Of a DNA stretch of 64,000 bases, positions 7,450 to 17,730 are shown one piece after another. Each line of letters begins with the position of its first letter. The stretch's first letter is position 1. The position numbers and the translations under genes were made by a program. The notes under the pieces were generated by a model that saw only the letters and a program-made list of their open reading frames with translations, was not told the DNA's origin and searched no databases. The stretch lies in assembly GCF_004104015.1 (NCBI RefSeq), contig NZ_RYFV01000011.1, forward strand, positions 1 through 64,000, in the 5' to 3' direction. The stretch comes from Actinomyces oricola. Lineage in GTDB: Bacteria; Actinomycetota; Actinomycetes; Actinomycetales; Actinomycetaceae.

Positions 7450-10400
7450 ATGAGTGAATCTGTCCTTGCTGTTGTTGACTTGGCTGTGGAGGGGATGACG
7501 TGCGCCTCGTGCGTCGCCCGGGTGGAGAAGAAGCTCTCCCGACTCGACGGTGTTCAGGCAGCAGTCAATCTCGCCACCGAGTCCGCCCATGTCACGCTGA
7601 CCCGACCGGTGAGCAATGAAGAGTTGCTGACCGCCGTGTCCCGGGCCGGCTACTCCGCGAGCGTTCTCAGACGCACACAGGCCCGGGGCAGGCGGGCGGA
7701 CAGCGCCTCTCAGGAGGCGAGCCCAAGGGCGCGCACCGGTCGCAGGGCCCAGGCACCGGCTGCGGGCGCGGGTCGTGCAGCCTCGCTGGGGGGCGGGTAC
7801 GAGCCGGCCGCGGTCGGTAGTCGCAGGCCGGCCCCCACCCCTGGGCCGGGCCAAACCGCGGAAGACTCCCAGCGCCCAGAAAACCCGCAGAACCCTCAAG
7901 GCGTCGTCGACCGCACAACCAGCACCCGGATCACTCGACGGCGCCGCTCCTCGAGCGCGCAAACCTCTCGCCCCGAGGACACGACTCCAACTACTCGACG
8001 CCGTCGAGCTGCCAGCACAGAACCGCAGACCGAATCCCGCTCCGCCCGACGGCGCCGGGCAGAGCGCGCCGAGGCCTCCCGCACTGAAACGGCCCCGAGG
8101 GACGAGGGCACCCCAAGGACCGGACGCGGGGCGACCCCGACCCAGGGACACGAGGCCCCCACCGGGCGCCGGGCCACACCCGCCCCCCGAACAGGCCGGA
8201 CCGCGGAGGGCCCCCAGCGCCCCGAAACCCCGCAGAACCCTCAGGGCGTCGTCGACCGCACAACCAGCACCCGGATCACTCGACGGCGCCGCTCCTCGAG
8301 CGCGCAAACCTCTCGCCCCGAGGACACGACTCCAACTACTCGACGCCGTCGAGCTGCCAGCACAGAACCGCAGACCGAATCCCGCTCCGCCCGACGGCGC
8401 CGGGCAGAGCGCGCCGAGGCCTCCCGCACTGAAACAGCCCCGAGGGACGGGGGCACCCCGGGGACCGGACGCAGGGCGACCCCGACTCAAGGACACGAAA
8501 CCCCCACCAGGCGCCGGGCCACACCCGCCCCCCGAACGGACCGGACCGCGGAGGGCCCCCAGCGCCCAGAAACCCCGCAGGGCCCCGCCAGCACCCCGGC
8601 CGGGACCCGCACCTCACGACGCAGACGAGCCACCCTGGCACAAACCCCGCAGACCGAATCCCGCTCCACCCGACGGCGCCGGCCCGCAGGTACGGAAACG
8701 CCTCGCACCGAGGCCACGACCCCAACCCGACGACGCCGGGCAAGGCACACGGAGGCCGCCGAGGGCGCCCCACCGGTTGATCGCGCAGCCGCGTCCCGCA
8801 CTGAGACCACTGAGGCGCGTCATGCCAATGCCGTTCAGGAGGGGACCGGCTTCGCGTCCTCAACGTCCCGACCAGGTGCCCCTGACTCCGGCAGGAGTCC
8901 CAGGCGCCGCAGGAGGGCCGTCGCCCCCCGAGAGTCGGGCTCTGAGCGCGGTGCGCCCGCAGCCTCCGGTGGGACACGGCGGCGTCAGTCCGCGACACCT
9001 GCGGGAGCCAGCGACCCGGCTGCTCCCGCGCCCGCGGATCTCGTGGTCCTGCCGGATCTTCCGGCGCAGTCGGATTCAGGTCGGGCGTCCGTACTACCCG
9101 CATTCGCAGGGTCCGCGGCCCCGTCCTCCTCGTCCTCCCAGACCGCGACCACTTCGTCACCGGCGCCCGCGGCCATGAGTCCTGCAGGTACGGCCTCCGT
9201 GCTCTCGGTGACCGAGCCCGAGGCCCCCCTGGCGGACAGTCGATCGGAGGCCGCTTTCTCCGCCGCCGAGTTCCTGGACTCCCCAGGTGTCGACCTGGGT
9301 TCGGCGACCCCAGCACCATTGGAGTCCGCCGCCCTAGCGGCCGGTCCTTCGGACATCGAGCCTCTTGTAGTTGAGCAAGCGGGGGCCGGGTCCCCCGCGG
9401 TCGCCTCCCCGGACTCCGCGCCTGCGACCCCTACATCCCCGGACTCGTCCCCGGACTCCGCACCCGTGGCGGCCACGCCGTCGGACACCGACCCCCTCCC
9501 CTCGGCCCCGGCCCGGCGCCCCCTGGGGCAATCCCACCTGGTGCGCGCCGCCGCGCTGCGCGTGCGCCTCATTGTCTGCCTGGTCCTGTCCATCCCGATC
9601 ATGGCCATCTCCATGCTCCCAGTGCTCCAGGTGACCGGCTGGCAGTGGCTGGTGGCCGGCATGGCCCTGCCGGTGGTGACCTGGGGGGCCTGGCCCTTCC
9701 ACTCCGCAGCGCTGCGCGGGCTCCGCCACGGCACCACCACCATGGACACGCTGGTCTCCCTGGGGGTCCTCGCCGCCACCGGCTGGAGCCTGTGGGCACT
9801 GATCCTGGGCGGTGCCGGAGAGCTGGGCATGACCATGTCCATGGAGTTCCTTCCCCGCTCCCAGAGCCACCACCCGCACCTGTACTTCGAGTCGGCGGCC
9901 TGGGTGACCACCTTCCTTCTGGCCGGTCGCTACGCGGAGGCGCGCGCCAAACACCGTTCAGGCGACGCGCTGCGGGCCCTGCTGGAGATGGGCGCCAAGG
10001 AGGTCACGCGGGTGCGCCTGCGCTCCCCTTCCGGCTCAACTCGCACCGACGCCGTGCTCACCCCCGAGGGGGCCCCGCGCAGCAATGCCGTACGCGAGCA
10101 GGAGCGCGTAGCTGTTGACGTCTTGGTCGTCGGGGATCTTTTCGCGGTCCGCCCCGGGGAGAAGATCGCCACCGACGGTGTTGTCGTCGAGGGCCACAGC
10201 GCCGTGGACGCCTCTCTGCTCACCGGGGAGTCGGTGCCCGTCGAGATCGGCCCGGGCGACGCAGTCACCGGGGCCACAGTCAACACCTCCGGGGCGCTGC
10301 TGGTGCGGGCCTCCGCCGTCGGCCAGAATACGACCCTGGCGCGGATCGGCCAGATGGTCACGGCGGCCCAGGCCGGCAAGGCCCCCGTCCAGCGGCTGGC

Positions 10401-11583
10401 CGATCGCATCTCAGCGGTCTTCGTCCCGGTGGTCCTCGTCCTGGCCGCCGCGACCCTGGGGGCGTGGCTCCTGGCCGGCTACCCGCTACAGGCAGGGATG
10501 ACGGCCGCGGTCGCAGTGCTGGTCATCGCCTGCCCGTGCGCCCTGGGCCTGGCCACCCCCACGGCGCTGCTGGTCGGCTCGGGGCGGGCGGCCCAGCTCG
10601 GCGTGGTCATTAAGGGCCCGGAGATTCTGGAGTCCACCCGCACCCTGGACACCATCGTTCTGGACAAGACCGGCACCCTGACCGAGGGGCGCATGAGCCT
10701 GAGCATCTCCGGGGTCGAACCGGAGGATCTGCGCCTGGCGGGCGCCCTGGAGGCGGCCTCCGAGCATCCTGTGGGCGTTGCCATTGCCGAGGCCGCCACG
10801 GAGCACCTGGGCGCCCTGCCGCCGGTGGCGAGCTTCACCAACCACGAGGGCCGCGGGGTCAGCGGCGACGTGGAGGGTCATAAGGTGACCGTCGGCCGCC
10901 CCGACTGGGTGGAGCGCGACCTCGGGGTGTCCTTGCGCCAGCCGCAGGTTGACGCCGTCGCCGCAGCCCAGGCGACCGGGGCCACCGTGGTGGTCCTGGT
11001 GGTCGACGGGCGGGCCCGCTGCGTCCTGGCGGTGCGCGACACGGTGCGCCCCAGCTCGGCACTGGCCGTGGCCCGGCTCCGCAGGCTGGGGCTGCGCCCC
11101 ATGCTGCTGACCGGGGACAATGCCCGGGCCGGAGCGCACGTGGCCACACAGGTGGGGATTGACCCGGCCGATGTGCATGCCGAGGTCCTCCCGGGAGGCA
11201 AGCGCGATGTCATTAAGTCCCTCCAGGAATCCGGGGCCATAGTCGGCATGGTCGGCGACGGCGTCAACGACGCCGCGGCCCTGGCCCAGGCGGGCACCCG
11301 GGGGCTGGGCATGGCCATGGGCCAGGGCGCCGACGTGGCCATTGAGGCCGCGGACATTACGCTGGTGCGCGCCGACCTGCAGGCGGTCGTTTCCGCCATA
11401 CGGGTCTCGCGGGCCACGCTGCGGGTCATTAAGCAGAACCTGTTCTGGGCCTTCGCCTACAATGTGGCGGCCATCCCCCTGGCGGCTGCGGGCCTGCTCA
11501 ACCCCATGATCGCCGGGGCGGCCATGGCCTGCTCGAGTGTCATTGTGGTCAGCAACTCACTGCGTCTGCGCAAGGCGAGTTGA
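7450..11583 (+). CDS. copA: Cu(I)-exporting P-type ATPase with a giant low-complexity linker
   Basis: This is a 1377-residue P1B-ATPase that exports Cu(I) across the membrane. The N-terminal HMA domain (residues 1-75) has GMTCASC with C18 and C21. The transport core starts near residue 700. It has TGES at 925, the CPC metal gate at 1028, the phosphorylated DKTGT aspartate at 1072, the SEHPVG histidine at 1106 and GDGVND at 1269. All key residues are intact. Usual family members have 700-850 residues. The surplus is a linker at residues 76-690: first Arg/Thr/Pro/Ser-rich with many RRRR blocks and a 115-residue tandem duplication, then Ala/Ser/Pro/acidic. The frame stays open through the linker into the core, so this is one protein. 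It lies 122 bp after copZ and is probably in the same CsoR regulon. Confidence 0.93.
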   Translation: MSESVLAVVDLAVEGMTCASCVARVEKKLSRLDGVQAAVNLATESAHVTLTRPVSNEELLTAVSRAGYSASVLRRTQARGRRADSASQEASPRARTGRRAQAPAAGAGRAASLGGGYEPAAVGSRRPAPTPGPGQTAEDSQRPENPQNPQGVVDRTTSTRITRRRRSSSAQTSRPEDTTPTTRRRRAASTEPQTESRSARRRRAERAEASRTETAPRDEGTPRTGRGATPTQGHEAPTGRRATPAPRTGRTAEGPQRPETPQNPQGVVDRTTSTRITRRRRSSSAQTSRPEDTTPTTRRRRAASTEPQTESRSARRRRAERAEASRTETAPRDGGTPGTGRRATPTQGHETPTRRRATPAPRTDRTAEGPQRPETPQGPASTPAGTRTSRRRRATLAQTPQTESRSTRRRRPAGTETPRTEATTPTRRRRARHTEAAEGAPPVDRAAASRTETTEARHANAVQEGTGFASSTSRPGAPDSGRSPRRRRRAVAPRESGSERGAPAASGGTRRRQSATPAGASDPAAPAPADLVVLPDLPAQSDSGRASVLPAFAGSAAPSSSSSQTATTSSPAPAAMSPAGTASVLSVTEPEAPLADSRSEAAFSAAEFLDSPGVDLGSATPAPLESAALAAGPSDIEPLVVEQAGAGSPAVASPDSAPATPTSPDSSPDSAPVAATPSDTDPLPSAPARRPLGQSHLVRAAALRVRLIVCLVLSIPIMAISMLPVLQVTGWQWLVAGMALPVVTWGAWPFHSAALRGLRHGTTTMDTLVSLGVLAATGWSLWALILGGAGELGMTMSMEFLPRSQSHHPHLYFESAAWVTTFLLAGRYAEARAKHRSGDALRALLEMGAKEVTRVRLRSPSGSTRTDAVLTPEGAPRSNAVREQERVAVDVLVVGDLFAVRPGEKIATDGVVVEGHSAVDASLLTGESVPVEIGPGDAVTGATVNTSGALLVRASAVGQNTTLARIGQMVTAAQAGKAPVQRLADRISAVFVPVVLVLAAATLGAWLLAGYPLQAGMTAAVAVLVIACPCALGLATPTALLVGSGRAAQLGVVIKGPEILESTRTLDTIVLDKTGTLTEGRMSLSISGVEPEDLRLAGALEAASEHPVGVAIAEAATEHLGALPPVASFTNHEGRGVSGDVEGHKVTVGRPDWVERDLGVSLRQPQVDAVAAAQATGATVVVLVVDGRARCVLAVRDTVRPSSALAVARLRRLGLRPMLLTGDNARAGAHVATQVGIDPADVHAEVLPGGKRDVIKSLQESGAIVGMVGDGVNDAAALAQAGTRGLGMAMGQGADVAIEAADITLVRADLQAVVSAIRVSRATLRVIKQNLFWAFAYNVAAIPLAAAGLLNPMIAGAAMACSSVIVVSNSLRLRKAS
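7853..8542 (+). repeat. 345-bp in-frame tandem duplication inside copA
   Basis: The segment starting at 7853 is repeated from 8198 with a period of 345 bp (115 codons) and very high identity. A third, degenerate copy begins at about 8543 and decays after some 15 codons. Each unit carries [16 protein letters not shown], then [10 protein letters not shown], then [16 protein letters not shown]. The exact multiple of three keeps the reading frame. The high identity implies recent expansion or gene conversion. Confidence 0.85.
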
Positions 11584-11791
11584 ATGCCACTGCGCGAGCA
11601 GGGGCCTCGTGCGCCCGGGTCGGCCGTACCGCTCCTGACCTGCACCGTCCCAGGGGGCCTCGTGCGCCGGGTGGGCGGGAAGGACGGGGAAGGATGGGAA
11701 ATGAAATAGGGAAGGCGACGACTGCGGCGGGGCCTTCTCCCCCCCCCGCGGTACGAGGCGTTCCATTGCCACCCCCTTATAAACTCGCGCC
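11584..11791 (+). promoter_or_regulatory. Intergenic region with a TATAAA box close to the next ATG
   Basis: A TTATAAACT sequence at 11777-11785 lies only 7-13 bp before the ATG at 11792, so a transcript from it would be leaderless or nearly so. No good -35 is seen. Upstream, a GGGGCCTCGTGCGCC-type 15-mer occurs twice (near 11600 and 11655) as a direct repeat. Confidence 0.4.
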
Positions 11792-14536
11792 ATGAGCGAT
11801 GCGGCGCCCACTCACCCCGAGCACCCGGCGGAGTCCTCTAGCGCCTCCCCCGACCCCCCGGTGACCTCCCCAGTCGGCATTCCCCGCATCGGACTGGCCC
11901 CCGCCCCGCAAACCACACCCACTCCCCGCCCCACAACACGCTCCCGCACCCTGCTGGTCGACGTCGCCCCCAAGCGCCTGCGCCGCACCGAAGACCTCCT
12001 CGACCTGGCCCTCAGCGGCGTGGGCATCGCCGCCGTCCTGCTCCTGGCCGCATACGCCCACGCCACCACCACCGGCGTGACTCAGGACGTCCAGAACGCC
12101 CTGGCCGTCGTCCTGCACAAGATCCTCGTTTTCCCCCTCCAGGCCATGGAGGGCCTGGCAACCTTCATTCTGCCCCTCGCCGTCCTCCTGGACCGCACCC
12201 TGCGACGCTCCTGGTACAGCGCCGGCGAAGCCGTCCTGGGCGCCATCGGCGGCTACCTCGCCGCCCAGGCAAGCCTTCTGATCATTACCACCTGGGCGCC
12301 CGAGGCTCTCATCTCCGGACTGACCGTCACCGCCTCGGGCACCGCCCGGGTGGGCATCTCCGCCGTCCTGGCCTCCCTGGCCGGGCTCCTGACCGGCGCC
12401 GGTGAGCGCATAAGCTCCACCACGGTGCGCAACGGGTGGGCCGCGCTGTGGGTCATTGTCGGCCTGGCGGTGCTGCGCAGCGCCCTGACCCTGCCCGGAG
12501 CCATCCTGTCCATCCTGGTGGGCCGCGGCATTGGGCTCCTGCTGCGGATCACCCTGGGCGTGGAGGACCGGCGCGCCCATGGCATTGCCCTCATTCGGGC
12601 CATGCGCCGGGCCGGCGTGGACGCCGTGCGGGTGGTGCGCATGGACCACGCCCCCGAGGCCCGGGCCTGGTCGGTCACCACCGACGCCCCCTTGGGCTAC
12701 ACCGAGCAGGTCCGTGAGACCCCCTTGACCGCCCCGGTCACGACGGACTCCGAGGACGCCCCAGCGCCGTCCCCGCCACAACCGGCCCTGGTGGCCCAGG
12801 AGGGCACCAACTCCCTGTCCCCCGCCGACGACGTCGACCTGGGCGCCGTCCTCACCGAGGCCTCCAGTGCGGCCCTGGCCGAGGGCCGCCCCTCAGTGCA
12901 CCGCATCTACGCCGTATGGGACTCCTCCGGGCGGCGCCGCGACGTCACCCTCCTGGACTCCGACCGCCAGATGGCCGGATTCCTGGGCACCTTGTGGGAC
13001 CGGATCCGGGTCAAGGGCCTGTCCCCCAACCGTGACCTGTCGGTGCGCAGCGCCGCCGAGCACGCCGCCCTCATGACGCTCACGGCCCGGCGCGCCCGGG
13101 TCCGCACCCCCCGGCTCTTCGGTATGGCGGAGGTCGACGAGTCCGTCCTTCTGGTCACCGACCACGTCGAGAGGGCGCGCTCCCTGGTGGATCTGGGGCC
13201 CGGGGTCAGCGACGAGCTCCTGGCCCAGCTGTGGGACCAGCTGCGCCACGCCCACGCCGCCGGGCTGGCCCACTGTTCGCTGGATGCCGCCACCGTCGTC
13301 GTCGACGCCACCGACCGCCTATGGCTCCTGGACTGGGACTCCGGGGAGACGATCTCCTCCGAGCTGTCCCGGCGGGTGGACTTGGCGCAGGCCCTGGCCC
13401 TGGTGGCGACCGTGGTGGGTGTTGAACGCGCCATTGCCACCGCCAGCCAGGCGCTGAGCACAGAGCAGCTGGCCTCCATCGCCCCCATGCTCCAGCGGGT
13501 GGTGCTGCCGGCCTCCACCCGCGACGCCATGGGGCGGCGCGGCAGGCTCCTCCAGGAGTTGCGCGACGCCCTGGTGGCCCTCACGCCGACGGCGCACGCC
13601 GAGCCCGCCCGCCTGACCCGCTTCTCCCCGCGCACCGTCATTATGGCCATTGTGGCCCTGGTGGCCCTGTGGACGCTTCTGGCCCGCATGAATCTGGCGC
13701 AGATCAGCGACGCCGTCTCCCAGGCGAATATCTGGTGGATCCTGGGGGCCCTGGTCTTCTCCCTGGCCACCTACGTCGGCGCCGGCCTGGCCCTGGTCGC
13801 ATTCAGCCCGGTGCGCCTATCAGTGTGGCGATCCACCGAGGTCCACCTGGCCTCCTCCGTGGTGGCCCTGGTAGCGCCCGCCGGCGTGGGCGGGGCCGCC
13901 ATCAACCTGCGCTTCCTGGCCCGTAAGGGCGTGCCCACCGCCGTCGGCGTGGCCACAGTCACCCTGGTGCAGGTGGCGCAGTTCCTGGTGACCGTCGTCC
14001 TGCTCATTGTCCTGGCCGCCACCACCGGGCAGTCCACGGGCCTGACGCTTCCCAGCGGATGGGTGGTGCTGGCGGCCGTGGTCCTGGTGGTCGCGGTGTC
14101 GGTGGCCCTGCTCATCCGCAGAGTGCGCACCTGGATCTGGAGCAAGATCGAGCCGACTTACCGCCAGGTCTGGCCGCGCCTGGTGTGGATCATGTCCAAC
14201 CCCAAGCGCTTGGCCGTGGGCGTGGGCGGCACACTGCTGCTCTCCTTGAGCTACGTCATGGCCTTCGGGGCCAGCCTGTGGGCCTTCGGGTACACGCTGC
14301 CGTTCTCGGTGCTGGCCATCACCTATCTGGCGTCCAACACGGTGGGCTCCGTGGTCCCCTCGCCCGGCGGCATCGGGCCGGTGGAGATCGCCCTGACCGC
14401 CGGCCTGGTGACAGCTGGGGTACCCAGCGGCGTGGCCCTGTCCACGGCCATTGTCTACCGTCTGGTGACCTTCTGGATTCCCATCCCCGTGGGATGGTTG
14501 AGCCTCCAACGCCTGCAAAAGCACGGCGACCTGTAG
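11792..14536 (+). CDS. Membrane protein: kinase-like domain fused to a YbhN/LPG-synthase-type flippase domain
   Basis: This 914-residue protein has a disordered N-terminus of about 50 residues, then five or six hydrophobic segments (residues about 70-270). A soluble middle follows (about 300-600) with kinase-like features: an HAAGLAHCSLDAATVVVD catalytic-loop-like stretch and WLLDWDSGE in the place of the metal-binding loop. The C-terminal 310 residues form seven or eight membrane segments with FLARKGVP and PSPGGIGPVEIALTAGL, hallmarks of the UPF0104/YbhN and MprF-flippase family. The catalytic HxDxxxxN is degenerate (HCSLDAAT), so kinase activity is doubtful. A role in lipid flipping or envelope lipid transport is inferred. 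It appears monocistronic. Confidence 0.78.
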   Translation: MSDAAPTHPEHPAESSSASPDPPVTSPVGIPRIGLAPAPQTTPTPRPTTRSRTLLVDVAPKRLRRTEDLLDLALSGVGIAAVLLLAAYAHATTTGVTQDVQNALAVVLHKILVFPLQAMEGLATFILPLAVLLDRTLRRSWYSAGEAVLGAIGGYLAAQASLLIITTWAPEALISGLTVTASGTARVGISAVLASLAGLLTGAGERISSTTVRNGWAALWVIVGLAVLRSALTLPGAILSILVGRGIGLLLRITLGVEDRRAHGIALIRAMRRAGVDAVRVVRMDHAPEARAWSVTTDAPLGYTEQVRETPLTAPVTTDSEDAPAPSPPQPALVAQEGTNSLSPADDVDLGAVLTEASSAALAEGRPSVHRIYAVWDSSGRRRDVTLLDSDRQMAGFLGTLWDRIRVKGLSPNRDLSVRSAAEHAALMTLTARRARVRTPRLFGMAEVDESVLLVTDHVERARSLVDLGPGVSDELLAQLWDQLRHAHAAGLAHCSLDAATVVVDATDRLWLLDWDSGETISSELSRRVDLAQALALVATVVGVERAIATASQALSTEQLASIAPMLQRVVLPASTRDAMGRRGRLLQELRDALVALTPTAHAEPARLTRFSPRTVIMAIVALVALWTLLARMNLAQISDAVSQANIWWILGALVFSLATYVGAGLALVAFSPVRLSVWRSTEVHLASSVVALVAPAGVGGAAINLRFLARKGVPTAVGVATVTLVQVAQFLVTVVLLIVLAATTGQSTGLTLPSGWVVLAAVVLVVAVSVALLIRRVRTWIWSKIEPTYRQVWPRLVWIMSNPKRLAVGVGGTLLLSLSYVMAFGASLWAFGYTLPFSVLAITYLASNTVGSVVPSPGGIGPVEIALTAGLVTAGVPSGVALSTAIVYRLVTFWIPIPVGWLSLQRLQKHGDL

Positions 14537-14743
14537 GGCCCGCCCCGGGGGCACGGGATCTGGACGCAGGAGCGCGGGATCCGCCCAGGACTCCGTCAAC
14601 CGGGCCTTCTGTTGAGCAGGCCTGCCCGCAGGGGCGCGGGATCCGCTCGGCGTGCCGGGCGGAGTCCGCTAAATCCCTGGGCTTGCCCGCAGGGGCACAG
14701 GGCCCGCCCAGGGCGCGGCCCGCTGTCACGCCCCGCCAGGTTG

Positions 14744-15562
14744 TTACGCCTCCGCCGCCAGCAGCTGGGCCATCTGGGCGCGAGCGCTCGGCGTACCGGC
14801 GAGCAGGGACCCGGGTTCGCGCACGTCCAGACGACTGCCGTCCATGCGGGTGACGCTGGCGGCGCATTCGCGGCAGATGAGGACGCCTGCAGCGCAGTCC
14901 CAGGGTTGGAGTTGCGGGTGGATCAGGGCGCCGGCGCGGCCGGCGGCAACCTCCACCAAGTCCAAGGCCGCCGACCCGTAGCAGCGCAGCCCGCGGGTGG
15001 TTTCAATGATCGGGAGCAAACCGCTGATGGTGGTCACGGTGTGCAGCTGGGCAATGACCACGCCGTCGGCCAGGGGAAGATCCTCCACCGGTTCCATGGG
15101 GACCAGGGTGGGGGCGGGCCCGGCCCCCGGGTGAGTCAGGGCCGCACTGGGCAGCAGGGCTCCGGTCAAGGCCCCCTGGCCGGCGATGGCCAGGTAGAGA
15201 CGGTTGTCGACCGGGTCGGCCACAACCCCCAGGACCGGTTCGCCGTCCTCGACCAGCGCCAGAGAAATCGCCCAATGCCGATGGACGGCCACGTAGTTCA
15301 AGGTGCCGTCGATGGGGTCCAGGACCCAGACGCGGCCGTCCCAGGAGTCCACCGTGTGCCCCTCCTCGCCCAGGAGCGGGTAGCCGGTGGGGGCCAGGTG
15401 TTCGGCGATCAGGGCTTCCACGGCACGGTCGACCTGGGTGACCATGTCGTTACGGTGGCGCTTGGTGTCAACGCGCAGGGCCTGCCCGGGGTCGAGGGCG
15501 AGCATGGCACCAGCGCGAACCGCCTCCAGAGCCTGGGCGAGCAGAGCGTCGAGGTCATTCAT
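14744..15562 (-). CDS. Inositol monophosphatase family protein
   Basis: The start is taken at ATG 15562 (MNDLDALLAQALEAVRAG), giving 272 residues; an upstream ATG at 15634 would add a Pro-rich, unconserved extension. Metal-binding motifs are present: GEEG in place of GEES/GEET, WVLDPIDGTLNY (the central DPIDGT signature) and PWDCAAGVLI at the C-terminus. The family dephosphorylates inositol-1-phosphate or related sugar phosphates with Mg2+. In actinobacteria it serves phosphatidylinositol or mycothiol precursors, but the substrate here is not determined. The gene stands alone and is convergent with the flippase-like gene. Confidence 0.88.
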   Translation of the reverse strand: MNDLDALLAQALEAVRAGAMLALDPGQALRVDTKRHRNDMVTQVDRAVEALIAEHLAPTGYPLLGEEGHTVDSWDGRVWVLDPIDGTLNYVAVHRHWAISLALVEDGEPVLGVVADPVDNRLYLAIAGQGALTGALLPSAALTHPGAGPAPTLVPMEPVEDLPLADGVVIAQLHTVTTISGLLPIIETTRGLRCYGSAALDLVEVAAGRAGALIHPQLQPWDCAAGVLICRECAASVTRMDGSRLDVREPGSLLAGTPSARAQMAQLLAAEA

Positions 15563-15990
15563 GTTACGAGGGTATGCCGGTGGGGCTGGCTGAGGAATGG
15601 AATAGTGCTGTGGAGTCGATCCTGACCCTTGCACTGTGACTCATCCCGCCCTCCCGGGGCGCTGCGCCTCCCGGCGGGAAAGCACTCCCCCACCAGCCCC
15701 CTACCCGAACAACCCCAAGCCTCCCAATGCAGTCTCGACCAGCCCGGCCGTCCGCCCAGCGACGACGCCCTCGCCTGTCAGACGCCGAACCGAGCGCCCT
15801 CGGGCGGGGAGTTCTTAGTCACGGTTTTGTCACGGTGGCGACCATTAGCCCGCTCCGTCATGGCGCCGCGGCCGTGGGCCATCGACCTCCACCCAAACCT
15901 CCACCGCCAACCGGCGCCTGTTGCAGCACGACGCACTCTGGTGGTGGGGCGCGACTTCGTGGCGCACCCCGACCGGTAGGCTCGTAGCCG
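15563..15990. other. Divergent intergenic region, about 430 bp
   Basis: This region separates the inositol monophosphatase start from the DUF2079 gene start, so it should hold promoters for both. I see no convincing -35/-10 pair, RNA gene or long repeat. Short ORFs here look like chance frames. Confidence 0.4.
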
Positions 15991-17730
15991 ATGACTATGA
16001 GAGCGCGATTCAACCGAGACACGATTGTGCAGGCAGTTCCGGCGATCCTTGTTGTCACCGTGGGCTCCTGCGTACTCATCACCTACTCGGTGGGACAGTG
16101 GCGCTCCATGTACGTGCCCAGCTGGGACCTGGCGATCTTCTCCGAAATGGCCAAGGCCTACGCCCACGGCCAGGCGCCGATCGTGCCGATCAAAGGCGAT
16201 GACTTCAACCTCCTGGGCGACCACTTCCACCCGATCCTCATTGTGCTGGGGCCCATCTGGCGGCTCTTCCCCTCGCCCCTGACGCTCCTGGTGGTCCAGG
16301 ACCTCCTGCTGGCGGTCTCGGCCTGGCCGTTGACCCGTCTGGCCACACGACTACTGGGCCGGGTCCCGGCCACGGCGCTGGGCCTGTTCTACGTCCTGTC
16401 CTGGGGCTTTCAGGGAGCGGTGGCCGCCCAGTTCCACGAGATAGCCTTCGCAGTGCCAATGCTGGCCTTCGCCTCGGCGGCCTTCGTGGAGGAGCGCTGG
16501 CGCGCCTGCATCCTATGGTCGGCGCCACTGGTCCTGGTTAAGGAGGACCTGGGGCTGACCGTGCTCATGATCGGCCTGGCAATCGCCTGGCGCACCCGGC
16601 GGGAGAACGCCGATGACGAGTCCTTGCCGTTACTGAGTCGGGGTCTGGGCTTGGCCCTGTTCGGCCTGGCCTCCTTCCTGGTCACAACGGTGGTGATCCT
16701 GCCACTGCTCAACCCGCACGGCACCTGGGGCTATTCGCTGGGGGGTGGAGACTCCACCGGCCCCTGGCTGGCGCGCCTGTACTCACCGGCAGTCAAGCTC
16801 GAGACCCTGGCGGTGCTAGCCTGCACGGCCGGGATCATTGGCCTGCGCTCGCCGTGGATGATGGTGGCCGCACCGACCCTGGCCTGGCGCTTCCTGGGCA
16901 ACGTCGACTTCTACTGGGAGTGGAAGAACTGGCACTACAACGCGGTCCTCATCCCGATCGCCCTGGGAGCCCTGCTCGATGTCCTCGCCGGCCTAAAAAG
17001 AAGGCGGGCGGCCCCCGCCCAGGCCGCGCCGAGCCCGGACGCCACCAGCGCCACCACCGCCGCCGCCACGGCCGCCACCACCGGCTCCACACCGCGCCCA
17101 GGCGCCACTACCGCACCAAACCCGGACGTCACCACTGGCGCCTCCACACCGCGCCCAGGCGCCACCACCGACGCCTCCGCGCCGAGCCCGGACGCCACCG
17201 ACGCCTCCGCGCCGAGCCCGGACGCCACCGACGCCTCCGCGCCGAGCCCGGCCACCACCGGCGCCTCCGCGCCGAGCCCAGGCACCACCAGTGCCACCAC
17301 CGCCGCCACTGGGTGGCTGGCGGCGCCGGTATGGGCGCGCAGGCTCGTTGTGCTGGGTGTCAGTGTGCCGCTGATCATGGGAGTATTCACGGCGACGGAC
17401 CTGCCCCTGTGGGCCATGACCCGGGAGGACTTCGGGCGAGAGCCGGTGCGCGCCACCGCCGCTCAACAAGTTCTGAACACAATCCCATTAGGGACCACCG
17501 TAAGGACGGACCTGGGCCTGCTGGCCTACCTGGTGCCCAAGGCGACCGTCTACTGGGTGGGCACCTCCACCACGCCCACCGACTATGTGGTTGTCGACTC
17601 CCACTCCCCGGCCTGGGGGGCCAACCCGCCTAAGGACGCCGCCGCGTGGGCCATGGAGCACTCGCCGGGCTCCACCTATGAGCTCATTTTGAATGTCGGC
17701 GGCTATCAGGTGGCGAGGCGCAGTGAGTAA
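15991..17730 (+). CDS. DUF2079 family polytopic membrane protein
   Basis: This 579-residue protein has about nine hydrophobic segments. The DUF2079 hallmark is present near residue 70 (FNLLGDHFHPIL), with SWDLAIFSEM before it and FYWEWKNWHYN later. These resemble the substrate-facing regions of GT-C-type glycosyltransferases, though no activity is established for the family. Residues about 340-443 are a Pro/Ala/Thr/Ser insertion with 30-bp tandem repeats, placed between two membrane segments. The stop overlaps the GTG start of the first crcB gene, so the three genes are probably cotranscribed. Confidence 0.82.
   Translation: MTMRARFNRDTIVQAVPAILVVTVGSCVLITYSVGQWRSMYVPSWDLAIFSEMAKAYAHGQAPIVPIKGDDFNLLGDHFHPILIVLGPIWRLFPSPLTLLVVQDLLLAVSAWPLTRLATRLLGRVPATALGLFYVLSWGFQGAVAAQFHEIAFAVPMLAFASAAFVEERWRACILWSAPLVLVKEDLGLTVLMIGLAIAWRTRRENADDESLPLLSRGLGLALFGLASFLVTTVVILPLLNPHGTWGYSLGGGDSTGPWLARLYSPAVKLETLAVLACTAGIIGLRSPWMMVAAPTLAWRFLGNVDFYWEWKNWHYNAVLIPIALGALLDVLAGLKRRRAAPAQAAPSPDATSATTAAATAATTGSTPRPGATTAPNPDVTTGASTPRPGATTDASAPSPDATDASAPSPDATDASAPSPATTGASAPSPGTTSATTAATGWLAAPVWARRLVVLGVSVPLIMGVFTATDLPLWAMTREDFGREPVRATAAQQVLNTIPLGTTVRTDLGLLAYLVPKATVYWVGTSTTPTDYVVVDSHSPAWGANPPKDAAAWAMEHSPGSTYELILNVGGYQVARRSE
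17171..17270 (+). repeat. 30-bp tandem repeat inside the DUF2079 gene
   Basis: The unit ACGCCTCCGCGCCGAGCCCG plus ten further bases is repeated perfectly at 17171-17200 and 17201-17230, with a third, diverged copy to about 17260. It encodes the ten-residue motif DASAPSPDAT. Related Ala/Thr/Pro repeats continue on both sides (about 17040-17310). Confidence 0.85.

Noticed and set aside
7775-9178. Alternative frames through the copA linker
   Set aside because: The repeats open several frames on both strands. Only the copA frame joins an HMA domain to an intact ATPase core.
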